Shown here in pieces: positions 10,313 through 22,893 of a stretch of DNA of 64,000 bases; the stretch's first letter is position 1; each line of letters begins with the position of its first letter. Source of the DNA: Neoceratodus forsteri (taxonomy: Eukaryota > Chordata > Ceratodontiformes > Ceratodontidae); contig CM057454.1 of assembly GCA_016271365.2 (NCBI GenBank), positions 694,105,501-694,169,500 on the forward strand, written 5' to 3'. A program made the translations under genes and the position numbers. A model generated the notes under the pieces. That model was not told the origin of the DNA. It ran no database searches and worked only from the letters and a program-made list of their open reading frames with translations.

Positions 10313-12318
10313 AGGGTGTGCTTACCTCCCATCCCAAATGGCAACATCATCCCTTGAATCTCTAGCCCTTGCCTTGACACAACACTCCCTGAGGGAGCTG
10401 ATTCTCCTAGGGGACTTTAACCAAAAGTGGCTCTCCCTGGAGGCCTCTGCCAGCAGGAACCCTATACATGATACCAATTTGACTCAAGTTATCCACCAGC
10501 CCACTATGCACAACCCTAGGTCCGGTAATCACTCGCTGCTTGACTGGGCCCTAATATCCAGCCAGGACCATATACAGGCTGCTGAGGCCATGGCTGACTC
10601 CTTGAGTGACCATTCCCCAATTTTTTGCATCTGGTCAAATAGGCCAACCAAACTGCCTCCCGAAGTAATCAAAGCCAGAAACTACAGCAGTTTTCTTTTC
10701 GGAGGCTCTTTGCTCTGACCTACGCACCGTAAACTGGAACCCTCTTATCTCCCTTCCTACCCTAGATGAGGCACTTGACTTTTATACCAACACCTTTATA
10801 TCAGTGGCTAACATACACGCCCCAGAAAAAAACTGAGTGTGGAGGTAAAATGCCACAAATGGCTTAACCCTAACCTCAAACGGAGCATGCTGCTTTGAGA
10901 TCAGGCCTGGGGTCAGTACAAATCCACAGGCCAGACAACTGACTGGGAGAGGTATAGAGAACTGAGGAATTGGTGCAAGAAAGCCTCCAAGTTGGCTAAA
11001 TCCAAATACCTACACGATCTCCAGTCCAGGCACCTATGGGATCCCAAGAGATTCTGGGGCCAAATCAACCTGCTCTTCAAAGGTGCCCCTAGGGCCCAAG
11101 AAGGTGCACTCCTGGTCAGTTATATCCTAACCAATGACTCTACCTTAATTGTTGAGGCATTTAGTGCTGCTTTCTCCAACCTTGGAGGAGCCTTACCCCA
11201 GTTGCCCTCTGGTGCCCCCAGAATCAGAGCCCCCTCCTGGGAACACTCCAGACCACAGTTTCAACTGAAGCTGGTCAAGCCCACTGAAGTACTTCCCTTT
11301 CTACAATGAATAAACCCAGACTCCTCTCTGGGACATGACCGGCTAGAACCTAGACTCCTGTGGGCTGCTGCTCTGGCTATCTCCCGCCCAGTTGCCTTAC
11401 TCATAAACAGGTTCTTCCTTGAAGGAAAGGTCCTGGATAAATGGAAGGTTGCAACTATTGTCCCCATTCACAAAAAAGGGCCACTGGATAATGTGAGGAA
11501 CCACAGACCAATCTCTATTCTCTGCCCTCTAGCGAAGGTGCAGGAGAGACTGGTCTACAATCAACTACAGGACTACCTTGAAAGGCACCTACTCCTAGTT
11601 GACATCCAGCATGGCTTTAGGAAGGGCCCTGGCACTGATACAGCCCTTACCTGGCTCACATGGGACATTCTTGATGCAATGGATAGTGGTTCCCCAACAG
11701 GGGCTCTATTCATTGATTTATCCAAGGCATTTGACTTGGTCAGCCATGAACTTCTCCTCTCCAAACATCAACTACGTGGACTGGATGGACTCCCTGTCAC
11801 ATGGTTCAAGAGCTATCTGATAAACTGAACCAAGAAAGTCCTATGGAGAGGAACCCAGTCTAGTACTAAACATGTAATCTCCAAGGTACCCCAGGGCTCG
11901 ATCCTTGGTCCCCTGCTATTCACTCTTTTTGTCAACAATATCGAGGCAATCAGTGGGAGGAATAACCTCATCCTTTATGTAGATGACAATGTCGTCTACT
12001 GCAGTGATCCACTTCCTAGTGTAATCAGTGCCAACTTCCAGGCCGGTCTAGCCACACTGAAAGCCTGGTTCTCCTCAAACTCGCTTGTAATGAATGAGGA
12101 AAAAATGAAGGCAGTCTTGTTTGGGTCCTGTTACCTTGGCTGAGACTGGCATGGTATTCTACAGCTTCATACTGCACAAGGAAAGAGAATAGAGGTCGCA
12201 GACAAGATTAAATACCTCGGAATCCTGCTTGATCAGGCAATGACCTTCCAGCCTCACATAGACTCCGTTGCAAAGTCCACCCACCAGAAGTTAAGACTTC
12301 TTTACAGGTTGGGCGGCT

Positions 12319-12350
<32 letters not shown>

Positions 12351-12850
12351 GGCCCATTGCACCATATCTAACTGTACCCTTCTCCCTTCCCTCCCTCCTT
12401 TATGGGGCTCCCCTGCTGCAGTCCCTTAGGGAGGGTGAAAAAAGAAAACTCACTACGTTCTACCGTAGGGTGACTCATTTTGCCACCAACTCCCCACCAA
12501 GAAGGCACCACTGTGAGGTCCTTGCTGATCTCCACTGGCCCTCTATGTGACAAAAACTGGCCTACTCCTCTCTGAACCTGACTTTCAAATTCACCACTGC
12601 TGGCACCCCTCCTCACCTGCGTGGGTTACTAAACCCCAAAGCCCGGGTCCGGAACCTGAGATCGTCTACTGGCTATCCCCTTGACATCCCTAGTGTCTGA
12701 ACTAACTATGGAAAGCACTCCTTTAGGTACTCTGCCCCACACTTGTGGAACCTTCTCCCTGCTGACTTGGCTAATAGTCGTACTACTCAGGGTTTTAAGT
12801 CTGGCCTGAAAGTTTACATGTTAGATCTCAGCCTCTGTGGCTGCAACTGC
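10313..12850 (+). pseudogene. L2-like ORF2: endonuclease and reverse transcriptase remnant
   Basis: An apurinic-like endonuclease is visible from about 10313: LILLGDFN at about 10401-10421 and LSDHSPIF at about 10600-10625. RT blocks follow in a second frame: NHRPISILCPLAK, IQHGFRKGPGTDTAL, FIDLSKAFDLVSHELL (about 11710-11755), then TGA at 11826-11828. The same frame goes on with VPQGSILGPLLFTLFVN and the catalytic YVDD (about 11976-11987; A replaced by V). The C-terminal SAPHLWNLLPADLAN block is at about 12732-12775. At least two frame changes, several stops and a (TC)n expansion at 12324-12350 show it is dead. Clade placement (L2 or Rex1 rather than CR1 proper) is inferred from motif style. 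Confidence 0.8.
12324..12350. repeat. (TC)n microsatellite
   Basis: Uninterrupted TC run that expanded inside the RT to C-terminal region of the L2-like pseudogene. Confidence 0.9.
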
Positions 12851-13200
12851 TAGCCTGAAACCTAGTCCCAATGGCTGTAAGTTTCTGCTTGCCTCACAGC
12901 AGGAGCCCAAAATATGGTGGTATTGATGTCACATGTCTGATTTAATCTGCTTTGCTGTTATGTGTATTGTAAACTTACTGTGTTGTTATGTAAATGTAAC
13001 TGACATGCTCTGTAATATACTCCTTACCCTATTCTAGTGTATGTTTAATCTACTGTGTACTCCTGCCAATGTATGTACTACTGTGTGCTACTTGTATGTA
13101 ATCATTATCTGTAACTAATCCAGGTCACTCCTGAAAAGGGACCTTGGTCTCAGTGAGCTTACCCAGTTATCAAAATCTAAATAAAGAAATAAATAAATAA

Positions 13201-14500
13201 GGAATCCACTTCAGGAAAATCCAAATCACAGAAAAATTAAGAAAATAGTTTAAACTTAAAACCAAAAAACAAAATAAAACAGAAGTACCCCTCTTCTTGA
13301 TAAGGGATACAAATTAAATTAACATAAAAATCAGACAGTATTTAATATAGTTTCAACCCCCAGAAGCTCTCACTACCAAGGAGTCAAAATAAATCTGGCA
13401 CTCTCACTGCCCAAACAAATTTATAAGGAAAATAAAAGTGTGTTCTGACCACATACTGTATCTGAGATTTTGATACCTCAGATTCCAGTAGATAGTCTCC
13501 TTCTGGCAGAAATCCTCCCTGTATAATCCAAATCTTCTTTGGCACAAAAACACTTGGTAACAGGCTGAATATTTTTTGGAGACCAGACCAAACACCCCAA
13601 AGCTCTATCTGTATGGGCTGCCACTAGAAATAACTGTCCCACCACCTCGGCATCCCACCTGCAGCAGCCCACTGGCTGGCCAGATAGGGGCCTTGGACGA
13701 AACACAGGCCTGTTGACTGGCTTCCTGGTCAATCCAGGTCAGGTTCTTCCTGGCAGAAACAGTCTTTAGTGGCTAACATCCCACAACTACAGGGTGATAC
13801 TATCCTGGTCTGGCAAAACTCCACAGCAGCCAAAAATTGTTAATCCAAAACAAGTTATTCCACAGTAAATCCAAGTAAGCCATCAACTGATGCAGCTCCC
13901 CTTTCAAAATCTTCATTCTACTTCTTGGTCAAGTACACCCTCTGTTGCATGACATAGCACAGTTTCTTAGCTCTGTAACAGAACCTCGGTCATAAGGTCA
14001 TTTACACCAAAGCACAGTCCTGGAGAACTCTTCTCCACAGGCTCGCAACGCTCCTCCCGTATTCGTTCCTTGCTCTCAGCCGAGCGTTCCTATTGCTACA
14101 CACCTTAACATGACTGCTTCACACCACAGCAAACTCCTAATCAGGGGACTGAATTAAGAATTCACACAGTCAAAACCTCTTCTCCACCAGCTCACGCACT
14201 TTCCTCCTGACTTTGGGCAGCAGCGGGCCTGATCACTCAGCCCAATGCACACTCTGTGACCGGTCGAGTGACAGCAATAATGCTCCTAAGCTGCGGAAGT
14301 GGAGTTTATACTCAATTGTACAACTAAGCAATTAGAAAAAGATGAATAAACTAAAAAAACTAAAAACAATTAAATAACAATTAAATGCAAACACATGCAG
14401 TCGGTACAACAGAGCTACTTCAGAGCTACATTCAGCATGCCCAGCGTGCTGGCCATCTTCGAGATTTCAATGATTTTATGGGTATACTAGAGTGTCCAGT
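13201..14500. other. Unassigned sequence
   Basis: No convincing coding region. An 84-codon minus-strand frame at 13478-13732 shows no motif I recognise. No inverted or tandem structure seen. Confidence 0.4.
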
Positions 14501-14699
14501 AGTGGAGAGAAGGTGGGATAGGTGACAGAGAGGCTGGGAGGTTCTAAGTGGGGAACAGTTGATAGCCCTCTAGTGGGAAGTTAGTAAAACCTCCAAATGG
14601 GAAACTGGGGACTTAGTAAAATACACAGCAGGGAGCCATGTGACCAGGGTGGGCCTTGAATTGAGGGACAGCCTTGGGTGGGGAGTGAGGGGGGCATTC

Positions 14700-14860
14700 A
14701 ACATGAAGTGTCAATGGGCTAACACCCCCTGTAAAGGTCTGCTCTTAGAAGGGAGCCAAATGACCTTTACCAGGCTCCCACAGTCTGCTCTTGTCCTGTG
14801 TGATGCTGGGCAGGTCTGTGTTGTGGACTGGGGTCCCACAGCCTAAGAAGGCAGAGAACA
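14700..14860 (+). repeat. Diverged single copy of the 80-bp repeat region
   Basis: GTAAAGGTCTGCTCTTAGAA to GTCTGTGTTGTGGACTGGGG matches the start of the array at 15520. This indicates a segmental duplication of the repeat-bearing region about 0.8 kb apart. Confidence 0.75.
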
Positions 14861-15554
14861 AAGAAAGATTAGTATGATGAAGGAGAGTGGTCCTGGTGGA
14901 GGAGACTAGTGAGCATGCGCGGACTGAAATGTCAGTGTGCATGCGTGAGGTAGAGGGGGTGAGTGGGGGCTGGTGGAAACTGCCCAAGAGGAAATGCCAA
15001 ACATACACTGGAGGCCCAAGGCCTGCTCAACTACCAGAACAAGTGAGTAGAGAGTAGACTCCACACCAAGGTAAACTGCAGAATGGCCATTAAAAATGTA
15101 TTTGTAGCAGTACAACATCTAGTGCAGCTCAGCACTACACAGAAAATCAGTAAACCAGCTAAAGCATGTGCACCAGAGCATACTAAAGCTAAGACTCTGA
15201 GCAGCTGTAAAGAACTATATCTAAAGTAGCTAATTACACTCAAAAACAGTAGTAAACATCCACAATTGATGCAGTAGCAGAGTGAAATGTAGCAGTGACT
15301 CTATATAGTATAAAAACACACAGTGGGATAAGGCAGGAGGGAAGTGTGGCATCCGTGCGAGGAATGAAAGAACTGCATAAGCAGACACACTAGCCCTTCC
15401 CAGCCTTAAAGCTCCCGCTGGATCCAGATCCAAAGGGAAACTGGTGCAATATCCAAAGTGCAGCCGATAAGACAATCAGTGCTGCTCAGAGGCCAGAAAA
15501 GGCAGTTGCCGTAAATACCCCCTATAAAGGTCTGCCCTTAGAAGGGAGCCAAAT

Positions 15555-15930
15555 TTTCTTTAACAGGCTCTCACGGTCTGCTCTCATCCTGTGTGTGATG
15601 CTGGGCATGTCTGTGTTGTGGACTGGGGTCCTCTGGCTTTTAACAGGCTCCTGCAATCTGCTCTCATCCTGTGTCTGACGCTGGGTATGTCTGTGTTGTG
15701 GACTGAGGTCCTGAAACCTTTAACAGACTCCTGCAGTCTGCTTTCATCCTCTGTGATGCTGGGCAGGTTTGTGTTGTGGACTGGTGTCCCATGGCCTTTA
15801 ACAGGCTCCTGTGGTCCGCTCTCATCCTGTGTGTGATGCTTGACAAGACTGTGTTGTGGACTTGGGTCCCACAGCATTTAACAGGCTCCTGTGGTCCACT
15901 TTCGTCCTGTGTGTGATACTGTTATTGTAT
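15555..15930 (+). repeat. Minisatellite, five ~80-bp units
   Basis: TAACAGRCTC anchors at 15561, 15641, 15721, 15799 and 15879 give periods of 80, 80, 78 and 80. Each unit contains TCATCCTGTGTGTGATGCTG and CTGTGTTGTGGACT. Reading frames on both strands just follow the repeat. Confidence 0.92.
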
Positions 15931-16330
15931 ACTGAACCCAAACAGCCAGCCTGCAAATCTCACATTCCTTCTGTAGCAAAGAATTACAGTAGCACATCAA
16001 TTAGACATCTACAGGTCACTGTAGCTTGGTTTTGTATCAGAAAGCTTTTTATGCCAACAGCATGACCCACATATGGTTATAGAAATGGTGGAAGCAAGAG
16101 CTGAACTGAAGCACAAAGCTCCCATGCCACATCACTGTGGAGTTTCTGGGAACACAGGGCTGAGTGTCGTGTACACTAGCCCATTGCCAGTGGTGAGGTT
16201 AAGTGGAATATGTATTGTGTATTGAAATTTAAAATAGTTTGAGATAGCATTAAGCATCAAAGGATTGACACTGTGTGTTGTTAGGCCTAAAACACACATC
16301 TCTTTTATCACTACAGGATGCAATAGGATA

Positions 16331-16690
16331 CATTATACAATGGCAAGATAGAATCCTGGCTTCTGATTGGTCAGCTGGCCATCACAGCAGGGATGTTATC
16401 CTGGCATAACATCCCTGCTAATTGTTTGGATCATATTGATGAGCACCACCATGATGATCTCCTCTTTCTCTTAAGAAACAAAAATATGCTTACACACTAA
16501 CAAAAACATTCTTTAACATTATTTTTTATTATAAAACTACAAGCCATTGTATAATAAGAATAATGCCCTCCAAGGTGGGTGTTATGCTGGAATAACATCC
16601 TTTCTCTGGTGTTAGACGCCCTCGGCTGTTGGCCTCAGGCCCAATCACCCAAGATGGGATGTTGTCCAGCATAAAACCCACCTGTCAGGA
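16331..16690. repeat. Nested inverted repeats, MITE-like
   Basis: Three inverted pairs are present. ATTATACAATGGC (16332-16344) pairs with GCCATTGTATAAT (16543-16555). AGCAGGGATGTTAT (16386-16399) pairs with ATAACATCCCTGCT (16406-16419) around 6 bases. AGGTGGGTGTTATGCTGGA (16573-16591) pairs with TCCAGCATAAAACCCACCT (16665-16683) with one mismatch. The shared GGGATGTTAT/ATAACATCC word suggests one family. The outer pair could be the terminal inverted repeat of a ~224-bp MITE; no clear target duplication. Confidence 0.75.
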
Positions 16691-17654
16691 ATTGTTCCTT
16701 TACTCTTACCCTCCATGGCACTCAACCCGGGGGAGGGTGACCATCAACTGGTGGCAAGGAATATCAGCCATTCCTTAGGCTGGCACTCAACTGCCATTTG
16801 CTCTATCTTGGAGCCAGGAGAGGAGGATATACTTGGACCCTTTGAACAGGAAGTGGGTGATGGTTCTGCACCAGGTGAATTAAATCATGGTGCATCACAA
16901 CAAGAACAGTACAGTATTCTGTTATTCTCCTTTCACAATAATATGACTTGTACACTTGTATCTTTCATATTGATAATGATAATAAAAAAGCCTGGACAGT
17001 GTACCACTAGGGTTACATGTCATAATAGTGATTACAAAACTGCAATCGCAAATATGATGAATATAGATCACTGAAAAGCAAATCGGCGATGTAAACTTTA
17101 AGGTGACCTGACTTCCAGATGGTAAAAAAAGTGTTTTTGGGGGGGCTATGCTCTCCCCTGCATCCCCTCTCATGGAGGGGCTTTGCCCCCACACCCCTCA
17201 AATTAGGATTCTGAACTCCAGGGGGGGTGCATGCAGGAGGGGTCAAAATCCAGATCTCACAGAAATTAAGTGCCACAGCTGCAGCAAAATGTAACCTGCT
17301 CTTGATCTCAAACCCAGTACCAGTTCTGCCAGAGTTAGTCTCCCACACCACCATGCCACATGGTTAGCTCAGCAGTAGTAGGTACACCAGTGCCTGAAAA
17401 CCCCTTCCCTGTCCCTCCCCTTGCTATTCCTCCCTTCTGTTCACCTTTCTCCCAGTCGCTATCCCATACCCTTGCTATTTTGCAAGGTAGCCCACAATAA
17501 AAGCACCCAAAATGAGTCACTATATTTCTAGTGGCTTATTTTGGGTCACTCTTTATGATGTGATACCACCACCAGAGGTGTGCAAGAACTGGGATTAACA
17601 CTGTTATCTTACCCCTATTACATCCATTGTCCCCATCCCACCAACTCTCCAACG
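16691..17654. other. Unassigned sequence
   Basis: A 119-codon frame at 16715-17074 has no recognisable domain. 17130-17240 is a G/C-run-rich block that looks like a dispersed repeat. GGTTAGCTCAGCAGT at 17362 looks like a tRNA A box but lacks a B box at the right distance on that strand. Confidence 0.4.
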
Positions 17655-17658
17655 TTAA

Positions 17659-18019
17659 AGGAAAACTCCATGTTAAAATCAGAAAAAGATATGTAGTAGT
17701 CTTTTTTTTCTGTGTTCTAACCAGTTCCCAGTGTTTTCTTTTCCTCTGGCTGTGAGAGATGTTTTTTCTAACGTTTTCTAACTGTTTTATTGCCCTTGGA
17801 GGTTGCCATTCTGGTTTCTTTCATGGCCTCTAGTCTTCCCAGAGTGCCCTTTGGTGTGATGTCTAATTGCCCCTGCAGGAAGCCAGTGTCTTGTTACAGG
17901 GTCTATCACAGCTCAGCCAGAAAGAAAATACTTCTTTCAGAAAAGTCACACTAGAAGATTTTGGGTGAGTGTAATCATTATTATTTTTTGATATCAGTAT
18001 CTTGTCCTGCTATGTTCTG

Positions 18020-18078
<59 letters not shown>

Positions 18079-18532
18079 AATCATGTCACTGTTTACTCTA
18101 TTCCTCTCAGTCACTTTCAGTTTTTGCACCAGTACTAAGTAGTAAAAATTGAACATCACCTTATAGGTTATAACATAGCAGGACAAGGTACTAATGTCAA
18201 AAAATAATGATTACACTCACCCAAAATCTAGCACTGTGACTTCTCTGGAAGAAGTATTATCTTTGTGGCTGAGCTGTGACAGACCCTGTTAAATCTAAGA
18301 GCATAGCTACATCACTGTCACATGAGCCAAGGTGCATCGTAGGAGAAAGAAAGCCAATAAACCTATTTGTGATGGAAATCCCCAGGGGTCGTAAAACTAC
18401 CATTCAGCTAGCAGGCTAATTTAGGAAAAACTCCTAATAGCAGACAGAGGGAAGGACACACTAGGATTTAACATACATATCAAAACACTATACATAACAT
18501 ATGTTTTTGCACATTCTGGGTGGACTTCTCCT
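17659..18532. mobile_element. T2/Kolobok-like non-autonomous DNA transposon (TTAA-flanked)
   Basis: TTAA occurs on both sides (17655-17658 and 18533-18536). The left end reads AGGAAAACTCCA and the right end, reversed and complemented, AGGAGAAGTCCA. Inner arms of about 120 bp (about 17905-18025 and 18165-18290) are reverse complements and include GTCACAGCTCAGCC and TTTTGGGTGAGTGTAATCAT. The loop holds a (TG)n run. TTAA duplication with TTAAAGGRR-type ends matches what is known of Xenopus T2 MITEs and Kolobok transposons; piggyBac also uses TTAA but its ends usually start with CC. No transposase inside. Confidence 0.8.
18022..18075. repeat. (TG)n microsatellite
   Basis: Pure TG run of about 26 repeats in the loop of the T2/Kolobok-like inverted repeat. 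Confidence 0.95.
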
Positions 18533-18536
18533 TTAA

Positions 18537-21500
18537 ATACTGATGACAGGATTTTTGAAGGGTGGCACAGGGCTTGCATCCAGCCCTGCACCACCACACT
18601 TAGGTTCTGGCCCTGCACCAAACCCTTCAGCACAACTGCACCCAAATTTCCAATCTCAGGTGCAGCTGAAATGGTTTCCATGAGTTACGGCTGATTGCGC
18701 CAAATATCTGGTGCAAGCTCCGTAAAAAGAGGCCCCATGATTGTTGCAAGACAGACCAGAGAAAGGTGGTCTACCTTGTTGCAATTACTGCATGGGACAG
18801 AAAATCCCATTAGATTGCCGCAATCCCCATGCACCGTATCATTGGGTCCTTGCAGCAATCTAATACGTTTGAAAATTCTGCCCTGTATCTAAAAAATGTT
18901 CTGTGTTGCTTTTTTTTGTTGTTTGTTTTTAAAGAGTTGTGGTAACATAAAATAAGCGGATTACTGTCAATGTATTGCTTATGAGTATGATCATGTAAAT
19001 GCTACTGTGCTGCTACAGGGCAAGGCACATGAAAGTAGTAATCAATGCTATACCTGCTGAAGCTCTTTCACCTCCTAAATGCACCCACCCTAATCTTCAT
19101 AGTGATCATTATCTGCCACTGTGAAGCACTGGAGGAAGCTGGGCCCCCAGCATAACCAGATCTGGAGGCATCCCCATATCTGGGACTAGTGAACTGTAAG
19201 TTTGTTGTACCACTTGACAAAATGTCAGCATTACAGAACTCGGAGGAACAACACTCAACACTTAGAGCAGAACAGGCAAATGGGTGATGTGACTTTTAGC
19301 ATGTGCAGAAGACTGAAGTCAAAAGAAATTAGCAGACTGCATGCTTAGTATAATACACATCAATTACAGTAAGGTACTGTATTGTGTGTTACGAGTATGA
19401 TCTTTTACTCAGCTCATTTAAATAGAGAATGTACAGTAATAGAGCAAGTGGTACAAGAGGACTCAACATGTGCAGGCACTTAACTGCATGGGGGGGTCAC
19501 GGTTTAATTTGGACTTTAAGTCACTAACATCTGCGAGAAGAACATGATCGCAGTCTCTTTCTTCACTAATGAAAAATGGAAGTGGATACTAGTACAGTGC
19601 AGTGCTGAAACAGTGATGTGCTTCTGAAGGGCACATATGAAAATGGTTTATTTACTTTAGTGTGACTCACTGACATGATGGACCCAGGCAATCAAAATGA
19701 TGGGTAAACACATTATGGCTAAATTCAAACATAGAAGGCAGCAACAGAACAGACTAGCTGAGCTCTGGGCACACTGTGCAGTCAAAAAGATTAAGAACTG
19801 CCATGCTAAAGCTGGCTTTTATTAACATGGCTTTTTTTGCCTTGTGGTGCTTTGGCATGATCTCGTCTTTCTTTGTTTTTTGAAAACACATTATGACTGT
19901 GTCACAGATGACCCCAACGTACTGGCACTGTAATCAAATGCATGCCCATTCTACAGGCACATGGCTGCAAGTAGTGTAGTCGCTGGCACTGAGGTAGAAT
20001 GGTTAGCAGAAAATGCCATCTCATGGAAACAAATTGAAAAGCATAGTAAGCAACAGAAATAATTTAAGTAAATTAAATGATACAATCACTGGCAACACAC
20101 CAGTGCTGCATCTACCAGGGGGTCTAGTGCTTCACAGTATTGAAGGCCCAATGAGCAGAGAGACAGTGAAATACACATGCCACTGACCTTGACTGTATAA
20201 TATTCAGTGTATCCCTATCTCTACGGTATTACAATGCATGTGTTTTACTATAGAACTCACTGATTCTAAAGGGCATAAACTGATCATAACATGTTAAAAT
20301 GGTACTTACCTCCAGTGACTAAGTTATAACCAGCCACTGAGTTTAGTCAATGGTTAGTAAAGACTTGAACAATAACAGATTTGGAATTAATAGTTGTTTT
20401 AAAAAGCATCTTCTACAGGAAGGATTGCTTACAAGTTCAAAATTCTTCTCTTAATAGGTAACAGGTGTGCTGCTGAACAGGATCCTGATCTGCTGCTGAC
20501 AACAGCCTCAGGAACAGCTTTTGCATTTCCCAAGTCACTTCACACAAATTCCATAACAAAGCATTCCATTGTGTATTTTGCTTAGGCAGTTTTTAAAAAC
20601 AACTTAGATAGCAAAATATTCCAGTTTAATGATGGTCGATAACAACCAAATTATCTGGAAACTATTTGTATGAGCAAACAATTTACAGTTCTACGGGACA
20701 TCAGGCCTTGTGTACAGTATGTACCATTCAGTGCCAGTGAAGACAAAGAGTATGGGGTCATATCTGGGAGTATTTAAACTGAGAGTGAAGGACAAGCTCA
20801 GCATATCCTTGAAGTTTTAGAAAGAATAAAGGTGATGAATGCAGACATTGTGAAATTTCACATTAGTCACTCATGATATAAAATAATTGTACATTAGTAT
20901 ACATGATGATATGGGTTTGAAAGCACTTACCTGGGTTTTAGAGAACAGACGATGTATTTTCATGATTTGCAAGTAGAACTGTTGTGAAGTTTTAATTCAC
21001 CAGTGAAGATGAGGTGAATTTGCCAGATTCACCTTCATGAATAAATGTGCAGATTTTTTTCTATTTAATAGGAAATTCACTTTTGGCAGCTTCCCTTGGC
21101 AACTTCACCTGGAACTTCACCCTGGGGTACACCAGGTGAAATTGGTTCAAAATGAGGCTACTAAGTGATAAACAAGTGTCTCAAGGTCAGCAGTCCTGTT
21201 CCCCCTCTCTGCGGCAGTCGGAAGCTCCTGTGCCACCCCCCATGACACCTCCACCACAGGCTGCATCCACTCATTAAGCTCAGTCAGTAGCAATTCTAAG
21301 CTTTTCTGACTGTGATCCAGTTACACTCTTCACTGCCAGCATGGCATGCTGGTGAATACCCAGAGTGTTGCTACCACTGTAATTAGGCTTACTACAATTT
21401 TTCCCCTAGCCAGAGTTGAATATTACACCAGGTACCTGTGACCAATGTGCTGTAATGCACAGATAGAAGCTACCAGCTCTTTGGCCCCTGGTCCATATAT

Positions 21501-22590
21501 CTATACTGAGATTTATGTATGGGTATGCTGAATGCAGCAGGGCATGCATTACCGTGCATGATACAGTCCCATAATGTTCAGGAATGACAAAGGTGGAGCA
21601 GTACATTTGTGAGGGAATCTGCCATTTGGGACAGGCACGTACCATCAACCTTCTAAATTCCACATTCTCCACAAAAAGATAAGTGCTCACTGGGCTACAT
21701 TGCTTGCTCACTGAAAAACCTGTCCTCCCCCACACAGCAGCATTGCTTCAGTAGACAAAACAAAACCTTAAATGTCAACTAAATAAATCTGCAAAACAAA
21801 CGAAGAACAGTAACCTAGCTACACAAGGCACTCTAGACATATTGTGCGCATGATTTGGTTCAACATACTTCACTTTCAGAGTAGTTTTAAAGTTTGTTTA
21901 CTCAGAGTAGCAGGGACACACTTATTAACTCTCTCTCTTCATAAGACTGCACTGAAGGTATGGCATACAGCTAATTTCAATATCATATGATCTCCAGTCC
22001 CATGGTTCCTTGCAAACTTCACCTGTGGGCCCAGCTTCACTGGAGGAGTTAAGAAGTTTGCCAGGAAAGTTACCAAATTTACCATTTGCAAAGTTAACCC
22101 TATACTGCAAATTGTAACTTTGCAGGGTAGATTAACTTCACAAATTGCAGTAAACCACAAACTAATCCATGAAGCAAAGTTAGCCAACTTCGCACATCAC
22201 TAGTTATGAAGGGAAACAACAGCAAGTTGTGTCACTTTTGCATGACAACTCCCAGCTGTGTCTGAATCAAAAGGTTGCATTATCATCAGAAGATGGTTGT
22301 TTCACGTTCTGCTGCACCTGCACTTATGTCCAGATTAATAACACAAAAGTGACACAACTATGATGCAGCTGCAGTTATGATGTAAGTATATCATGCACCA
22401 TGACATGCTAGTTTTGATGCAGTTATGAAAATATGGTGCAATTATTTGTTGCATCTTTGTGATGCAAATGTGTATATTTTGATACAACTGTCATTACTTG
22501 AGCACTTTTGTAAATACCACCCTAGGTCTGTGGAAGAACCACCTCCAAATGAATGCATAATCAGAATGGCATAATTAATACTGCATGATT
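18537..22590. other. About 4 kb without recognisable genes
   Basis: No coding similarity, no long tandem repeat. 22000-22205 is dense in GAAGTT/AACTTC-type words and ends in CGCACATCACTAG, which looks like one end of a MITE; similar words occur at 20990-21150. AGTTGTGTCACTTTTG (22225-22240) and CAAAAGTGACACAACT (22344-22359) form a perfect 16-bp inverted repeat. Nothing else supportable. Confidence 0.45.
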
Positions 22591-22639
22591 TATTTTGTAT
22601 TTGAATATAAGTATTACATGCATACGGAACAGCAATAGT

Positions 22640-22893
22640 GTATTTAAATACACCAGTTATGCTAATTTATTTATGAGCCAATTTGAAGAGACTGTAATTT
22701 TTAACAACCAAAACACATATCAAAAAGAATTCGTAGAATGGAAGCAGTTTATTGGAAATATTATGCTTATCTGGAAAGGCTCAGATGCAGACCTTTTAAT
22801 CCTTTATGATTACTTCCTAAGGGCAACAGATCATCTGAAATTTGCAATCTGTGTAAGCAAAACTGAAATTCCTTTCCTAGACATAATCATATA
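22640..22893 (+). pseudogene. Penelope-like element reverse transcriptase fragment
   Basis: The plus strand reads YANLFMSQFEE, then about 15 residues, then EWKQFIGNIMLIWKGS, DYFLRATDHLKFAI and IPFLDIIIYK. This order (YANLFM, a YIDD-like box followed by F/LIWxGS, the HLKF segment, then FLD) is the RT core of Penelope-like elements. They copy themselves with an RT related to telomerase. The catalytic YIDD box reads FIGN here, so the copy is dead. The frame is open over ~85 codons and is cut at its 3' side exactly where a family P left-end motif starts (22894). No GIY-YIG endonuclease part is visible nearby. Confidence 0.75.

Larger units (their letters stand above)
10311..13200 (+). mobile_element. 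L2/Rex-like LINE, decayed ORF2 with 3' tail
   Basis: A non-LTR retrotransposon with endonuclease, RT and C-terminal parts in order, followed by a 3' UTR ending in ATAAAGAAATAAATAAATAA. The block GACCTTGGTCTCAGTGAGC with CCCAGTT, just before the tail, recurs in altered form at 35395-35430 (minus) and 40270-40305. This suggests one LINE family contributed all of them. The 5' end is truncated. Confidence 0.8.

Noticed and set aside
16715..17074. 119-codon open frame
   Set aside because: No motif, and length is within chance for 64 kb on six frames.
17355..17400. tRNA-like GGTTAGCTCAGCAGT
   Set aside because: No B box at the right distance and no acceptor stem; at most an old SINE piece.
20990..22205. 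Possible ~1.2-kb MITE with GAAGTT-rich ends
   Set aside because: Only the right end (CGCACATCACTAG) looks like a terminus; no matching inverted left end found.
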